From: Bacilli bacterium
Lineage (GTDB): Bacteria; Bacillota_I; Bacilli_A; RF39; UBA660
DNA: 64,000 nt
NCBI GenBank assembly: GCA_017406955.1
Contig: JAFQXM010000003.1
Coordinates: 31,239-95,238, forward strand
Reading direction: 5' to 3'
A model generated the notes under the pieces. It made no database searches. It had not been told where the DNA came from and saw only the letters and a list, made by a program, of their open reading frames with translations. Position numbers and translations under genes: made by a program. Numbering within the stretch: position 1 is the first letter of the stretch; each line of letters opens with the position of its first letter. Shown here piece after piece: positions 50,912-60,036 of this stretch.

Positions 50912-51467
50912 CTAAATACTTCCCATCTTTTTGAAATACTAAATAAAGTTTATTATCTTTTACTTCTCCTAGTAACTTACCTTTCTCTATATAATCATAA
51001 AGCTTTATATTACTAGGATTAATATTAGAATAATAAACATCTACTCCATTAATTTGTTCTACTATAATAGTATTACCATATCCTTCTTTTTCTCCCATAA
51101 AAACGACAATTCCACTCTCAAGGGAAGGAACCATATATTTATCTCTTACAGATAATTTTACTCCATTTTTATATTTACTTTTACTTTGGTAACTCAATTT
51201 CTCACTGAAAACTTTCTCATCTGCACTGACTATTTTATCTACAGATAAAATTCTACCAAAATACTTTTCATATAAATTTTTTACTTTAGTAAATTTAAAA
51301 TTTTTCTCATATACATTGGTAATTATAATATTTTTAAATTTAGAATTATCTTTTACTAAAATCATTCCAACTAAAAATATTAATATAGTAATTAATACTT
51401 TATTAATAAATACTTTAACTGATTCTTTTAACACTAGTTTCTTTTTTACTGTTTTTCTGTTTTCCAT
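50892..51467 (-). CDS. SpoIVFA-like M23-domain membrane protein
   Basis: 191 residues: basic N-terminus, one membrane helix (VFINKVLITILIFLVGMILV), then an extracellular domain with a degenerate LytM/M23 fold (VPSLESGIVVFMGEKEGYGNTIIVEQINGVDVYYSNINPSNIKLYDYIEKGKLLGEV). The zinc ligands of active M23 peptidases (H-x-x-x-D and H-x-H) are absent. Position between mreD and the SpoIVFB-like protease, and overlap with the latter, match SpoIVFA, which inhibits SpoIVFB until cleaved. A non-sporulation regulatory role is inferred. Confidence 0.75.
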   Translation of the reverse strand: MENRKTVKKKLVLKESVKVFINKVLITILIFLVGMILVKDNSKFKNIIITNVYEKNFKFTKVKNLYEKYFGRILSVDKIVSADEKVFSEKLSYQSKSKYKNGVKLSVRDKYMVPSLESGIVVFMGEKEGYGNTIIVEQINGVDVYYSNINPSNIKLYDYIEKGKLLGEVKDNKLYLVFQKDGKYLDYKKYI

Positions 51468-51495
51468 ATATTTCTCCTTTATTTAAATATATGAA

Positions 51496-51536
51496 AAAAA
51501 GAAGTTAAGTATGATTAATTTATACTTAAACTTCTA
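51496..51536 (-). terminator. Possible terminator after mreD
   Basis: Long interrupted inverted repeat built from AGAAGT, AAGTAT and their complements around the mreD stop, running into seven T on the minus strand. It separates mreCD from the SpoIVFA/B-like pair. Confidence 0.65.
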
Positions 51537-52024
51537 TATTTTTTAGGTAAATGATTGATTATAAAATATAATATTTCTCCATAAAGAATATTTATAATTA
51601 AACTATGTAATACTTTATATAATAATTTTAATAGAGTTATATGTACTAAGTTAAATAATAATATTATGAAAACTGTTAGTAACTCATAGACTATAATTAT
51701 AATTATTATTTCTAATATTATATTTAAGAAATTAATTTCTAAGTTTTCATATAATAATGTAATTAGGAAAGCTATTCCAACAAATAATACTCCATTAAAA
51801 AATATTAGATTTGTAAAGAATAAATCATATATAAAGCCAAATATAAAAGAAAAGACAAAGTATTTATACTTATCCTTTTTTAAAAAAGAATATATAAAGA
51901 ATAAACTTACTATTGAAAACATTGGTGTAAATAAAGATAAGTTTCCATTCATATAAGGTAAGAAATTATTTAATATTATTTCTAATATTAAAGAAATACT
52001 TGCGATTAATACACTAATAATCAT
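51515..52024 (-). CDS. mreD: Rod shape-determining protein MreD
   Basis: 169 residues, five membrane helices, hydrophobic throughout. Identified by family pattern (LFTPMFSIVSLFFIYSFLKKDKYKYFVFSFIFGFIYDLFFT, the conserved G-x-x-x-D-x-F segment) and by directly following mreC. The stop of mreC (TAA) is followed after one base by its ATG. MreD is part of the elongasome with MreC and RodA/PBP2. Confidence 0.85.
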   Translation of the reverse strand: MIISVLIASISLILEIILNNFLPYMNGNLSLFTPMFSIVSLFFIYSFLKKDKYKYFVFSFIFGFIYDLFFTNLIFFNGVLFVGIAFLITLLYENLEINFLNIILEIIIIIIVYELLTVFIILLFNLVHITLLKLLYKVLHSLIINILYGEILYFIINHLPKKYRSLSIN

Positions 52025-52025
52025 T

Positions 52026-52826
52026 TTACTCTTTCTCCTTTAATATAGTAACATAATGAATGCTATTAAAATCCTGTTTTGTTTTTATATATAAAGTTTT
52101 ACTTAAATTGTATTTATCGCTTTCTTGTTTGGTAACTTCTCCTATATATATTCCTCCTGGAAACATACCACCTAATCCACTGGTAACTATATTATCTCCT
52201 TCTTTTATATCATTATTATTATCAACTCCACTAACTTTAATAGTATTAGTTTTTTTATCATAACCATTTAATATAGCATAACTATCTCCACTATTAGATT
52301 TTATCGCCACACTTACTTTATAGTTAATATCATCTGATGTTATTAATTTTATCTCACTAGAATACTTATATACTTTAGATATTTTACCTATTAGGCCACC
52401 ACTTGTTACTACTGCCATATCTTTTTTTATACCAGAATTTCTGCCCTTATCTATAGTAATTGTATTAAACCAATAACTTTTATTTCTAGATAGTATTGTG
52501 GCGTTAATTGTATCATATTCAGTTAACGTTTTATTAAGATTTAACTGTTCTTTTAACTCTTGTATTTCTTTTTCTAAAGATTCATTTACATTCTTTTGAA
52601 TAACATAACTTTCACTTTGGTTAATATCTTTTTTATTATTTAATGAAGTAAATGGATACATAACTATTCTATTTATAAACATAGTAGTATCTTTAAAAAT
52701 AGATTCTCCCATAATAGTATTTCTATTAAGTTGTACAGATATAAATAATAAAATAAAAATAACTATACTAACTATTGGAATAATTATTTTTTTACTTAAC
52801 TTATCTTTCTTTTTTTTCTTATACAT
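52026..52826 (-). CDS. mreC: Rod shape-determining protein MreC
   Basis: 266 residues. Basic N-terminus, one membrane helix (IIIPIVSIVIFILLFISVQL), a coiled coil (about 70-100, NVNESLEKEIQELKEQLNLNK) and two beta-barrel domains with YWFNTITIDKGRNSGIKKDMAVVTSGGLIGKISKVYKYSSEIKLITSDD and GDNIVTSGLGGMFPGGIYIGEV. MreC organises wall-elongation enzymes outside the membrane. The usual preceding mreB is missing between radC and mreC. Confidence 0.94.
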   Translation of the reverse strand: MYKKKKKDKLSKKIIIPIVSIVIFILLFISVQLNRNTIMGESIFKDTTMFINRIVMYPFTSLNNKKDINQSESYVIQKNVNESLEKEIQELKEQLNLNKTLTEYDTINATILSRNKSYWFNTITIDKGRNSGIKKDMAVVTSGGLIGKISKVYKYSSEIKLITSDDINYKVSVAIKSNSGDSYAILNGYDKKTNTIKVSGVDNNNDIKEGDNIVTSGLGGMFPGGIYIGEVTKQESDKYNLSKTLYIKTKQDFNSIHYVTILKEKE

Positions 52827-52876
52827 AATACCATCCCATTCCTATTTATTATAATATAAAATATTTTTATAAACAA

Positions 52877-53557
52877 CTATATATTTAATCTATTATTATC
52901 ATAAAAACTATAAAAACTATCTTCTCCTACTATAATATGATCTAATACTGGAATACCTTGAATATAACCAGTTTTAACAAGACTTTCTGTAAATCTAATA
53001 TCTTCTCTACTTGGATTAATATCCCCAGATGGATGATTATGCATACATACTATACTAGAAGCACTTACTTTATATGCTTCTTTAAATATTTCTCTTGGAT
53101 GAACTACACTATTATTAATTGTTCCCATAAATAATAATTTCCTTTCTATTAATTCATTTTTATTATTAAAATATAAGGCATAAAAATATTCTTGCTTTAA
53201 GTTATTAAATAAGTATTTAGAATCTTCCCATATATCTTTAGCATTTACTAATTTTCTAAGTTTATTATTTTTCTTTAAAACTATTCTTTTTCCAAGTTCT
53301 ATAGAAGCAACTAATTCAATAGCTTTTACCTCTCCTATACCATTAATATTCATTAATTCATTAATACTTATATCTTTTAAATATTCAATATTATATTTAT
53401 TTAGTAATTCTAAAGATAAATCATTAACTGATTTTTTTCTAGTACCTGTTTTTAAAATGATTGCGATAAGTTCTGAATCAGATAAATTATTAACTCCAAT
53501 AGATTTTAATTTTTCTCTTGGTCTTTCACTAATAGGAATATCTTTTATTTTGTAAAT
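52877..53557 (-). CDS. radC: RadC family DNA repair protein, probable ATT start
   Basis: About 227 residues. N-terminal helix-hairpin-helix region (IKDIPISERPREKLKSIGVNNLSDSELIAIILKTGT) and MPN/JAMM domain with VCMHNHPSGDINPSREDI and the terminal DHIIVGEDSFYSF. The JAMM metal residues are intact; the family's biochemical role remains unsettled. The only canonical in-frame start, GTG at 53566, lies inside the ribosome site AGGTGAT. The codon at the normal spacing, identical to neighbouring genes, is ATT (53557), giving I-Y-K-I-K-D, close to the usual M-K-I-K-D start. Confidence 0.88.
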   Translation of the reverse strand: MYKIKDIPISERPREKLKSIGVNNLSDSELIAIILKTGTRKKSVNDLSLELLNKYNIEYLKDISINELMNINGIGEVKAIELVASIELGKRIVLKKNNKLRKLVNAKDIWEDSKYLFNNLKQEYFYALYFNNKNELIERKLLFMGTINNSVVHPREIFKEAYKVSASSIVCMHNHPSGDINPSREDIRFTESLVKTGYIQGIPVLDHIIVGEDSFYSFYDNNRLNI

Positions 53558-53597
53558 AATAATCACCTCTAATATATTATTAACAATTAAAAGATAT

Positions 53598-54041
53598 TTA
53601 CTTATTATTTATTATTTCTTCATAATTAGATAAAACAACAGATTCTATCATTAAAACATCTTCATTACTATTACTATTTTTTATTAATAAATCAAATTGA
53701 TCTACATTATTAGAAAATTCTTTATTATTTACATTTAATTCTTTTATATAAATCTGATATCCTTTATTTTCATATATTTTTTTTATTAATTTAGCTATTT
53801 CTAAATCTTTAGAAATACCTACATATACATAGTATTTATTATTTTTATGGATAATAGCTCTATTCTTTATATCTTTTATATCACTATTCATAACCTCTTT
53901 ATTAGAATAGATTCCTTCTTGAATAAAATAATAACTTTCTCCACTTTCAAATAAACTTTTAGCGTTTATATTAGATATATATTTACTACAAAATATACCT
54001 ATAATTATGAAGAATAATCCCCAGTATAATTTCTTTTTCAT
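53598..54041 (-). CDS. Membrane-anchored SPOR-like protein
   Basis: 147 residues. One N-terminal membrane segment (LYWGLFFIIIGIFCSKYI), then an extracellular SPOR-like alpha/beta domain: SYYFIQEGIYSNKEVMNSDIKDIKNRAIIHKNNKYYVYVGISKDLEIAKLIKKIYENKGYQIYIKEL. SPOR domains bind peptidoglycan stripped of stem peptides at division septa. The match is by pattern (Q-x-G-x-Y...Y-V-x-V-G) and moderate. Located just before radC, where Firmicutes often carry spoIIB, another SPOR protein. Confidence 0.65.
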   Translation of the reverse strand: MKKKLYWGLFFIIIGIFCSKYISNINAKSLFESGESYYFIQEGIYSNKEVMNSDIKDIKNRAIIHKNNKYYVYVGISKDLEIAKLIKKIYENKGYQIYIKELNVNNKEFSNNVDQFDLLIKNSNSNEDVLMIESVVLSNYEEIINNK

Positions 54042-54093
54042 AGTATCACCAATTAGATACTAACAAACTAAAATATTATTTTTTGTCGAAAAA

Positions 54094-54123
54094 AAAGAAT
54101 TGTAATTTATTTTACAATTCTTT
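54094..54123 (-). terminator. Rho-independent terminator after the Ig-like lipoprotein gene
   Basis: Twelve-base stem AAAGAATTGTAA/TTACAATTCTTT with a six-base loop, 14 bp after the stop codon, followed by T-rich sequence. Confidence 0.85.
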
Positions 54124-54137
54124 ATTTATATTATTAA

Positions 54138-55334
54138 TTAAAAACCTATGTGTTTAACATTAGAAGCTGTTGCACCTGCATCATTTGAATATTCATAATA
54201 AATATAGTAGTTTTGATCTGTGTTTTGATCAGTTATATTGGTACTATCTGTAGTTACAAAAGTAACATCGCGCTCTATTCCATTTATTACAACTTTTCCA
54301 GAAGGTGCTGGATTTTCAAAAGTACTTGTATCAACTTGACTAGAATAATTTCTTCTAGTACTAGCATATTTTACATTTGAAGCTCCATTATTAGTAATAG
54401 TATAGTAGTAATAATCATGAACTATTCGTCCCCATCTATTTTCATGAGTTTGTTCTTGTTTTCCACTAATTTCAAGTGCAGCATCAAGTTCCTCTGGTGT
54501 AATTAGTTCATTGACTGTAACTGCTGTTGGTTCAGAAGTATTACCATATATATCTTTTGCAGTAACAGTAAATGTATCATTTACATCTGTTGTGAAACTA
54601 TAGTTTTCTTCATATCCTACAGGTGTTCCAGCAGAATTAACTATACTTACTTCTTCAATTTCAGAATAATCTGTTATTGTTAGTGTTACTGTTGCTGTAT
54701 TTCCTGTTATTGATTTTGAAGATGTAATAGTTGGTGCAGTTGTATCTTCAATTGTTACTGTTCTTGATGCTGTTACAGTTTCTCCATCTGGATTAGTATA
54801 ACTATATACTACTGAATATTCTCCAACTGGAGAGTCTATATTAAGACCATCTACTTCTTCTCCGTCTTTGTATACTTTAATATCTGTTACATCTCCACTA
54901 CTTACAATAGTGTTATTTTTCTTATTTGTATATTTAGCTCCTTCTTCGCTATATTCATTTGTTTTATATTCTAGTGTCACATCTCCACCATTGGTTGTAA
55001 CTTCTGTATCATATTTTACTACTACTGGTGTTACAGATGGTGTACTACTTGATGAATTTGAAGTACTTGTACTTATATTTGTTTTAGTTTCACTAAAACG
55101 ATAAGCAACAACATAATCATCTTTCTCATCTGTAAATGTTAATTTATCTTTATCCTTCTTTTTTGGCTTTTTATCCTTTTCTTCTACCCTTTTATCCTTT
55201 TTATCATCAGAACTTGCTTTCTTCTGACAACTAACTAATGATAATATAAGTATTAGTGCAACTACTGCAGCAACTACTATACCAATTATCATTTTCATCT
55301 TATTTGATGAATTACTTTTTTGATTTTTCACCAT
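54138..55334 (-). CDS. Surface lipoprotein with Ig-like (DUF5011-type) domains
   Basis: 398 residues. Basic N-terminus, hydrophobic segment and lipobox-like L-V-S-C (MIIGIVVAAVVALILILSLVSC), then a Lys/Asp linker with many Ser/Thr. Two bacterial Ig-like modules follow: one around 150-205 (EVDGLNIDSPVGEYSVVYSYTNPDGETVTASRTVTIEDTTAPTITSS, DUF5011-like) and one around 210-285. The C-terminal ~110 residues are a further beta domain with paired Tyr. Likely a cell-surface protein; its ligand is unknown. It stands alone between terminators. Confidence 0.75.
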   Translation of the reverse strand: MVKNQKSNSSNKMKMIIGIVVAAVVALILILSLVSCQKKASSDDKKDKRVEEKDKKPKKKDKDKLTFTDEKDDYVVAYRFSETKTNISTSTSNSSSSTPSVTPVVVKYDTEVTTNGGDVTLEYKTNEYSEEGAKYTNKKNNTIVSSGDVTDIKVYKDGEEVDGLNIDSPVGEYSVVYSYTNPDGETVTASRTVTIEDTTAPTITSSKSITGNTATVTLTITDYSEIEEVSIVNSAGTPVGYEENYSFTTDVNDTFTVTAKDIYGNTSEPTAVTVNELITPEELDAALEISGKQEQTHENRWGRIVHDYYYYTITNNGASNVKYASTRRNYSSQVDTSTFENPAPSGKVVINGIERDVTFVTTDSTNITDQNTDQNYYIYYEYSNDAGATASNVKHIGF

Positions 55335-55432
55335 AAACCCTCCTAAATTTTAATTTATAAATTAATTATAGCAACAAATCAAAAAAAATACAAATATTTT
55401 TTCCACAGAAAAAGATGCACAAAAACTTCTTT

Positions 55433-57964
55433 TTATTTTTCTAATAAATTTTTTAATTTTTCTTTCTCTTCTTTTAGTTTCTTTCTATCTAATTCTACTA
55501 TTTTAGCAGGTGCTTTATTTACATAGTTTTCATTAGCTAAAAGTTTCTTTCTTCTTTCAATAGATTTCTTTAAAGCTTCAATAGCAACTTTATTTATATT
55601 CTTTTCTGCTTCAGTTTCAATTTTTTCAAAGAATATATGAGCTTTTATTCTATTCGAAAACACTTTATATGATTTAATACCTAGAGGTTCTTTAACAACA
55701 TTATTTTCAAGTCTTAATAACTTAACAATTCTTTCGTTATCATCATCAGTTGCAAACATAACTTTTAAATCTTTAGTCATATTATTTTCTGCTTTAATAT
55801 TTCTAAATCTCTTAACAAATTCTACCTCATCATCTACAACTTTTTCTTCAAGTTCAAATACATATTTTTTAGAATACTTTGGATAATCAGAGATCATAAT
55901 AGATTCGTTGTTTTTAACAGGTAGAATTTGATATATTTCTTCTGTTACATAAGGCATAAATGGATGTAACATCTTAAGTATTCCAGTTAATACATAACAT
56001 AAAGTTGACTGTGTATTAATATCATCAATAGAATATTTAGCCATTTCTATATAATAATCACAGAAATAATTCCAGGCAAAGTCATATATTTCTGAACCTG
56101 CTAGATTAAATTCATATTTATCCATATGTCTTGTAACTTTCTTTAAAGTTTTTTCATATTTAGTTAAAATCCATTTGTCTTCTGGTTTTAAATCCTTTAA
56201 TTCTATTTCAGTTAGATCTTCTATATTCATTAAAACAAATCTAGATGCATTCCATAACTTATTAACAAAATTCCAAGTTGATTTTAGTTTAACCTCATCA
56301 AAACGAACATCTGGTCCCATAGAACCATCTGTTGTTAGATAGTACCTTAGTGAATCAGCACCATATTTTTCTATCATATCAAATGGATCTACACCATTAC
56401 CTAAAGATTTAGACATCTTTCTTCCATCTTTATCACGAATTAATCCATGAACAACTATATCTTTAAAAGGTCTTACACCATTAATATATTCAGATTGAAA
56501 CATCATACGAGCTACCCAGAAAAATATAATATCAAATCCTGAGATTAAACAATCAGTTGGGAAATATGCCTTAAAATCTTCTGTTTCTTCTGGCCAACCT
56601 AAAGTTGAAAATGGCCATAACGCACTAGAAAACCAAGTATCTAAAACATCTTCATCTTGAACCCAACCTTTTTCTTTTGGTGCTTCCATTCCAACATAAA
56701 TTTCTCCATCTTTATACCAAGCTGGTATTCTATGTCCCCACCAACGCTGTCTTGAAATAAACCAATCATAGGATATTTCCATCCAATGTCTTAATGTTTT
56801 TTCAAATCTTTTTGGTACAAAATTTACTTTTTTATCTTTGTCATCTTGAAATTCCAGTACTTTCTTAGCAAGTGGTTCCATCTTAACAAACCATTGCTCT
56901 TTAATCATAGGTTCTACCATGACACCAGTTCTTTCACTATGACCAACTTCATGTGTTAATGGTTCTATTTCTAATAGTAGATCTTGTTTCTTTAAATCCT
57001 CTATTACTTTTTCTCTACAATCTTCTCTAGTAAGTCCAACATATCCTGGAGCATTTTCATTCATAGTAGCATCATCATTCATAATAACAATGCGCTCTAA
57101 ATTATGACGATTACCTACTTCAAAGTCATTAGGATCATGAGCAGGAGTGATCTTAACACAACCAGTACCTTTTTCCATATCAGCATGTGGATCAGTAATT
57201 ACTGGAATTGGTTTATTAACAAGTGGTAAAATTACATTTTTACCTACAAATTTTTTATATCTTTTATCTTTTTCATTAACAGCAACTGCAGTATCACCAA
57301 ATAATGTTTCTGGACGAGTTGTCGCAACATCTAAATATTCATCACTATCTTCTAATTTATATTTTAAATGATAGAATGCACTTTTTTCTTCTTCATAAAT
57401 AACTTCTTCATTTGAAAGTGCTGTTTGTGCTGCAGGATCCCAATTAATAATCTTTTCACCACGATAAATTAATCCCTTATTATAGTAATCTACAAATACT
57501 TTAGTAACAGCTTTATTTAAACCTTCATCTAAAGTAAAACGTTCTCTAGTATAATCAACTGAAAGACCTAGTCCTGCCCATTGATTTCTAATATTATCTC
57601 CATATTCATGAGTCCAATCCCAACAAGCTTCTAAAAATTGTTCTCTTCCATATTCATATTTATCTATACCTTGATCTTTTAACTTCTTAACAACTTTAGC
57701 TTCAGTTGCGATTGCAGCATGGTCCATTCCTGGTAACCATAATGTATCAAAGCCCTTCATTCTTTTATATCTTATAATAGCATCTTGGATAGCTGTATCA
57801 TAAGCATGACCAATATGTAATTTACCAGTAACATTTGGAGGAGGTATTACCATACAATAATGAGGTTTACTACTTTTTGCATCAGCTTCAAAATATCCTC
57901 TCTCATTCCAAATTTTATATTTTCCTTCCTCAGTTTTCTTATGATTATATTTCTTATCTAACAT
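55433..57964 (-). CDS. valS: Valyl-tRNA synthetase
   Basis: 843 residues, class I synthetase charging tRNA-Val. HIGH motif in PPPNVTGKLHIGHAYDTAIQD, editing domain with TTRPETLFGDTAVAVN, KMSKS motif in DGRKMSKSLGNGVDPFDMI, anticodon-binding helical domain and a C-terminal coiled coil (ERRKKLLANENYVNKAPAKIVELDRKKLKEE) that contacts the tRNA. Its ATG overlaps the stop of the HD gene by one base, so both are controlled by the T-box leader at 58735-58957. Confidence 0.97.
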   Translation of the reverse strand: MLDKKYNHKKTEEGKYKIWNERGYFEADAKSSKPHYCMVIPPPNVTGKLHIGHAYDTAIQDAIIRYKRMKGFDTLWLPGMDHAAIATEAKVVKKLKDQGIDKYEYGREQFLEACWDWTHEYGDNIRNQWAGLGLSVDYTRERFTLDEGLNKAVTKVFVDYYNKGLIYRGEKIINWDPAAQTALSNEEVIYEEEKSAFYHLKYKLEDSDEYLDVATTRPETLFGDTAVAVNEKDKRYKKFVGKNVILPLVNKPIPVITDPHADMEKGTGCVKITPAHDPNDFEVGNRHNLERIVIMNDDATMNENAPGYVGLTREDCREKVIEDLKKQDLLLEIEPLTHEVGHSERTGVMVEPMIKEQWFVKMEPLAKKVLEFQDDKDKKVNFVPKRFEKTLRHWMEISYDWFISRQRWWGHRIPAWYKDGEIYVGMEAPKEKGWVQDEDVLDTWFSSALWPFSTLGWPEETEDFKAYFPTDCLISGFDIIFFWVARMMFQSEYINGVRPFKDIVVHGLIRDKDGRKMSKSLGNGVDPFDMIEKYGADSLRYYLTTDGSMGPDVRFDEVKLKSTWNFVNKLWNASRFVLMNIEDLTEIELKDLKPEDKWILTKYEKTLKKVTRHMDKYEFNLAGSEIYDFAWNYFCDYYIEMAKYSIDDINTQSTLCYVLTGILKMLHPFMPYVTEEIYQILPVKNNESIMISDYPKYSKKYVFELEEKVVDDEVEFVKRFRNIKAENNMTKDLKVMFATDDDNERIVKLLRLENNVVKEPLGIKSYKVFSNRIKAHIFFEKIETEAEKNINKVAIEALKKSIERRKKLLANENYVNKAPAKIVELDRKKLKEEKEKLKNLLEK

Positions 57965-58722
57965 TATAATCTCTCCTTTATGTACTTATTAATTTCTTTT
58001 CTCACAACTTCTAATTGTTTTATAAATTCTTCATTATTAGTATTATCTTCATAGATATCAATTTCTTTATTATAATAGTCTTGTTCTTTTAATATATGAA
58101 AACTATATTTGAAATTAATATCAAATACAAATCCAAGTGATGTAGATAAATCATCTGCTTTATTCTTTTTATCAATACGTGCAACTTCTACATTTCTTAA
58201 TAAATCACTAAATATATTTTTACTAAATTTTTGATTATTAGTATCTCTAGTAATTTCTTCAATTGTATAAAGATATATTATATCTATTTTATCTGCATCT
58301 CTAACTATTTTTGCATATAATTCTTCTTTTTCAGATAATCCTTCATCTATACTATATTTATTGTGATATTTTATACTATTTAATATTATAGAATCATATT
58401 TATTAGTACTAATAAATTTCCTTAAAAATTTACTTTCTTTCTCTTTTAAAAGTGTAACTGCTAAGTCTCCATGATCTATACTATCCATATCATTAAATGT
58501 TTTATATCTTTTCCATTGTTCAAATCTTCCTAAATCATGTAATAGTCCACATAATTTAGCTAATTTAATCTCTTCATCAGATAAGTTTAGACTCTCTGCA
58601 ATCTCTCCACATAAATCCATGACTCGGAATGTATGATTAATTTTTCTAATACACTCTTTCCCCAACCTTCTGTATTTATCAGTATATTCTATAAATTCTA
58701 ATTTTGCTTTTTCTAAATCCAT
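57964..58722 (-). CDS. HD-domain phosphohydrolase in the valS operon
   Basis: 252 residues. Metal-binding HD pattern: CIRKINHTFRVMDLCGEIA (His), AKLCGLLHDLGRFEQW (HD), IDHGDLAVTLL and IVRDADKIDIIYLY (Asp). A metal-dependent phosphohydrolase, likely on a nucleotide or (p)ppGpp-like substrate, but no synthetase domain is present. It is the first gene after the valine T-box and is coupled to valS. Ribosome site TTGGAGTTGAT follows the T-box terminator directly. Confidence 0.83.
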   Translation of the reverse strand: MDLEKAKLEFIEYTDKYRRLGKECIRKINHTFRVMDLCGEIAESLNLSDEEIKLAKLCGLLHDLGRFEQWKRYKTFNDMDSIDHGDLAVTLLKEKESKFLRKFISTNKYDSIILNSIKYHNKYSIDEGLSEKEELYAKIVRDADKIDIIYLYTIEEITRDTNNQKFSKNIFSDLLRNVEVARIDKKNKADDLSTSLGFVFDINFKYSFHILKEQDYYNKEIDIYEDNTNNEEFIKQLEVVRKEINKYIKERL

Positions 58723-58734
58723 AATATCAACTCC

Positions 58735-58957
58735 AAAAAAAAGGATTCCTCCCTAAGGACGAATCTTCGTGGTACCACCTTAATTTATTACTATAAAGTA
58801 ATCTCAATATTTTTAACGGAATTACCCGGAACTATCTACTTAATTTCAATAATTATGCTCCACTGCTACCTTCTATAATACTTGCTAGTTATTTTCACCA
58901 ACCATAACCTCTCTTAAAACTTTTATTATATACTCCTCAGTTTCATCGCATCTCTTT
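58735..58957 (-). promoter_or_regulatory. T-box leader (valine) upstream of HD gene and valS
   Basis: The conserved T-box AAGGTGGTACCACG lies at 58768-58781 on the minus strand. The alternative terminator (58743-58765) ends in a T run just before the first gene's ribosome site. Upstream are the AGAGAGG and GGTTGGTGAAAA elements of stem I, and a probable specifier GTA (valine) at 58867-58869 in GAAGGTAGCAG. A -10 TATAAT is at 58960-58965. Uncharged tRNA-Val would favour readthrough. Confidence 0.92.
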
Positions 58958-58993
58958 TAATTATACTACAATACTTCTTTTTTTTCTATACTA

Positions 58994-59941
58994 TTAGATT
59001 ATTTTTTTCTTCTTTTTTAATTGATAAACACTTAAACTAGATTCACCTAATCTATCCATTGGAATTTGATCTAAAAAATCAACTGGATTAATATTATTCT
59101 TACTATTAGTATAAACTATATTAAAACATTTAATTAAATCTTCACCAAAGCCTAATTGTTCTAAATAATTAATATAATCAAAATACTCTTGCATATCTAG
59201 TTTTGATATTTTATCACTTGAAATCATATTTAAAATCATCATATCATAACAAAGTATATCCGTATTTTCATTGGGATAATAAGTACCATATGTACCTGTG
59301 GTATTTAACCTATACTTATTAGGTTTTATATTCCTTTCATCTTTACCTTTATATTTATCTTTAAAATACTTCAATATCATATTAGTATCCAAATATAGTG
59401 AAGGAAGTGGATAATTACTATTTAAATATGCGCTATCCAAATCAATAGCCTTTAGTTTATCATTTTCGGTAATCAAAAAATTATATTCATGTAAATCTCC
59501 AAACGAAAAATCTATTCCATCTTTCTTAAGTACTTTAATTTTTTTTAGAAGCTTACCAACCTTCTCTAAATATTTAATTTTATCTTCATTACTTACTTTA
59601 TAGTCATTTAGAATTAATCCTAAATTACGTGCATTGTCTATCTTAGGTACTGTTACTCCAATGACATCACCTTTTACAGCTACTAAATGTTTAGGAATAA
59701 CTAATTCTTTGATTCCAATTTTTTCTTCATTATCTGAAAGCATACTAACAGTTAATAACTTATTAGCCATACTTTCCCCTTCATTAATAAAAATTTTCTT
59801 AAGAAGCAAATTTTCTGTTTTATAACTCTTTCCTAATTTATCTAACAAATAAAACTTAGCTTCTGTATTTATGATATTATCATCTATTTCATAAGGTGTT
59901 AATTTTTTGAATTTCTTTTCAGGTATATCAATAATTTTCAT
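58994..59941 (-). CDS. Protein kinase-fold phosphotransferase
   Basis: 315 residues with a kinase-like fold. The catalytic loop DFSFGDLHEYNFLI (D-x-H-x-x-N) and metal-binding LKAIDLDSAYLNS are visible near residues 155-180; the N-lobe (about 10-100) is poorly conserved but has a plausible ATP-binding strand set. It resembles aminoglycoside/choline kinase-like phosphotransferases or small protein kinases; the substrate is unknown. Start set at MKIIDIPEKKF after GAGGGGTG. Confidence 0.65.
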   Translation of the reverse strand: MKIIDIPEKKFKKLTPYEIDDNIINTEAKFYLLDKLGKSYKTENLLLKKIFINEGESMANKLLTVSMLSDNEEKIGIKELVIPKHLVAVKGDVIGVTVPKIDNARNLGLILNDYKVSNEDKIKYLEKVGKLLKKIKVLKKDGIDFSFGDLHEYNFLITENDKLKAIDLDSAYLNSNYPLPSLYLDTNMILKYFKDKYKGKDERNIKPNKYRLNTTGTYGTYYPNENTDILCYDMMILNMISSDKISKLDMQEYFDYINYLEQLGFGEDLIKCFNIVYTNSKNNINPVDFLDQIPMDRLGESSLSVYQLKKKKKII

Positions 59942-60010
59942 ATAAACCACACCCCTCAAGTAATTGCAGGTATTATAACACAAATATCTTTTTTTTTCAA
60001 TTTTTAAACA

Positions 60011-60036
60011 AAAAATAGACTTATTTGTCTATTTTT
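60011..60036 (-). terminator. Rho-independent terminator after the cyclophilin gene
   Basis: Ten-base stem AAAAATAGAC/GTCTATTTTT with a six-base loop at the end of the cyclophilin gene, followed by T residues on the minus strand. Confidence 0.85.
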
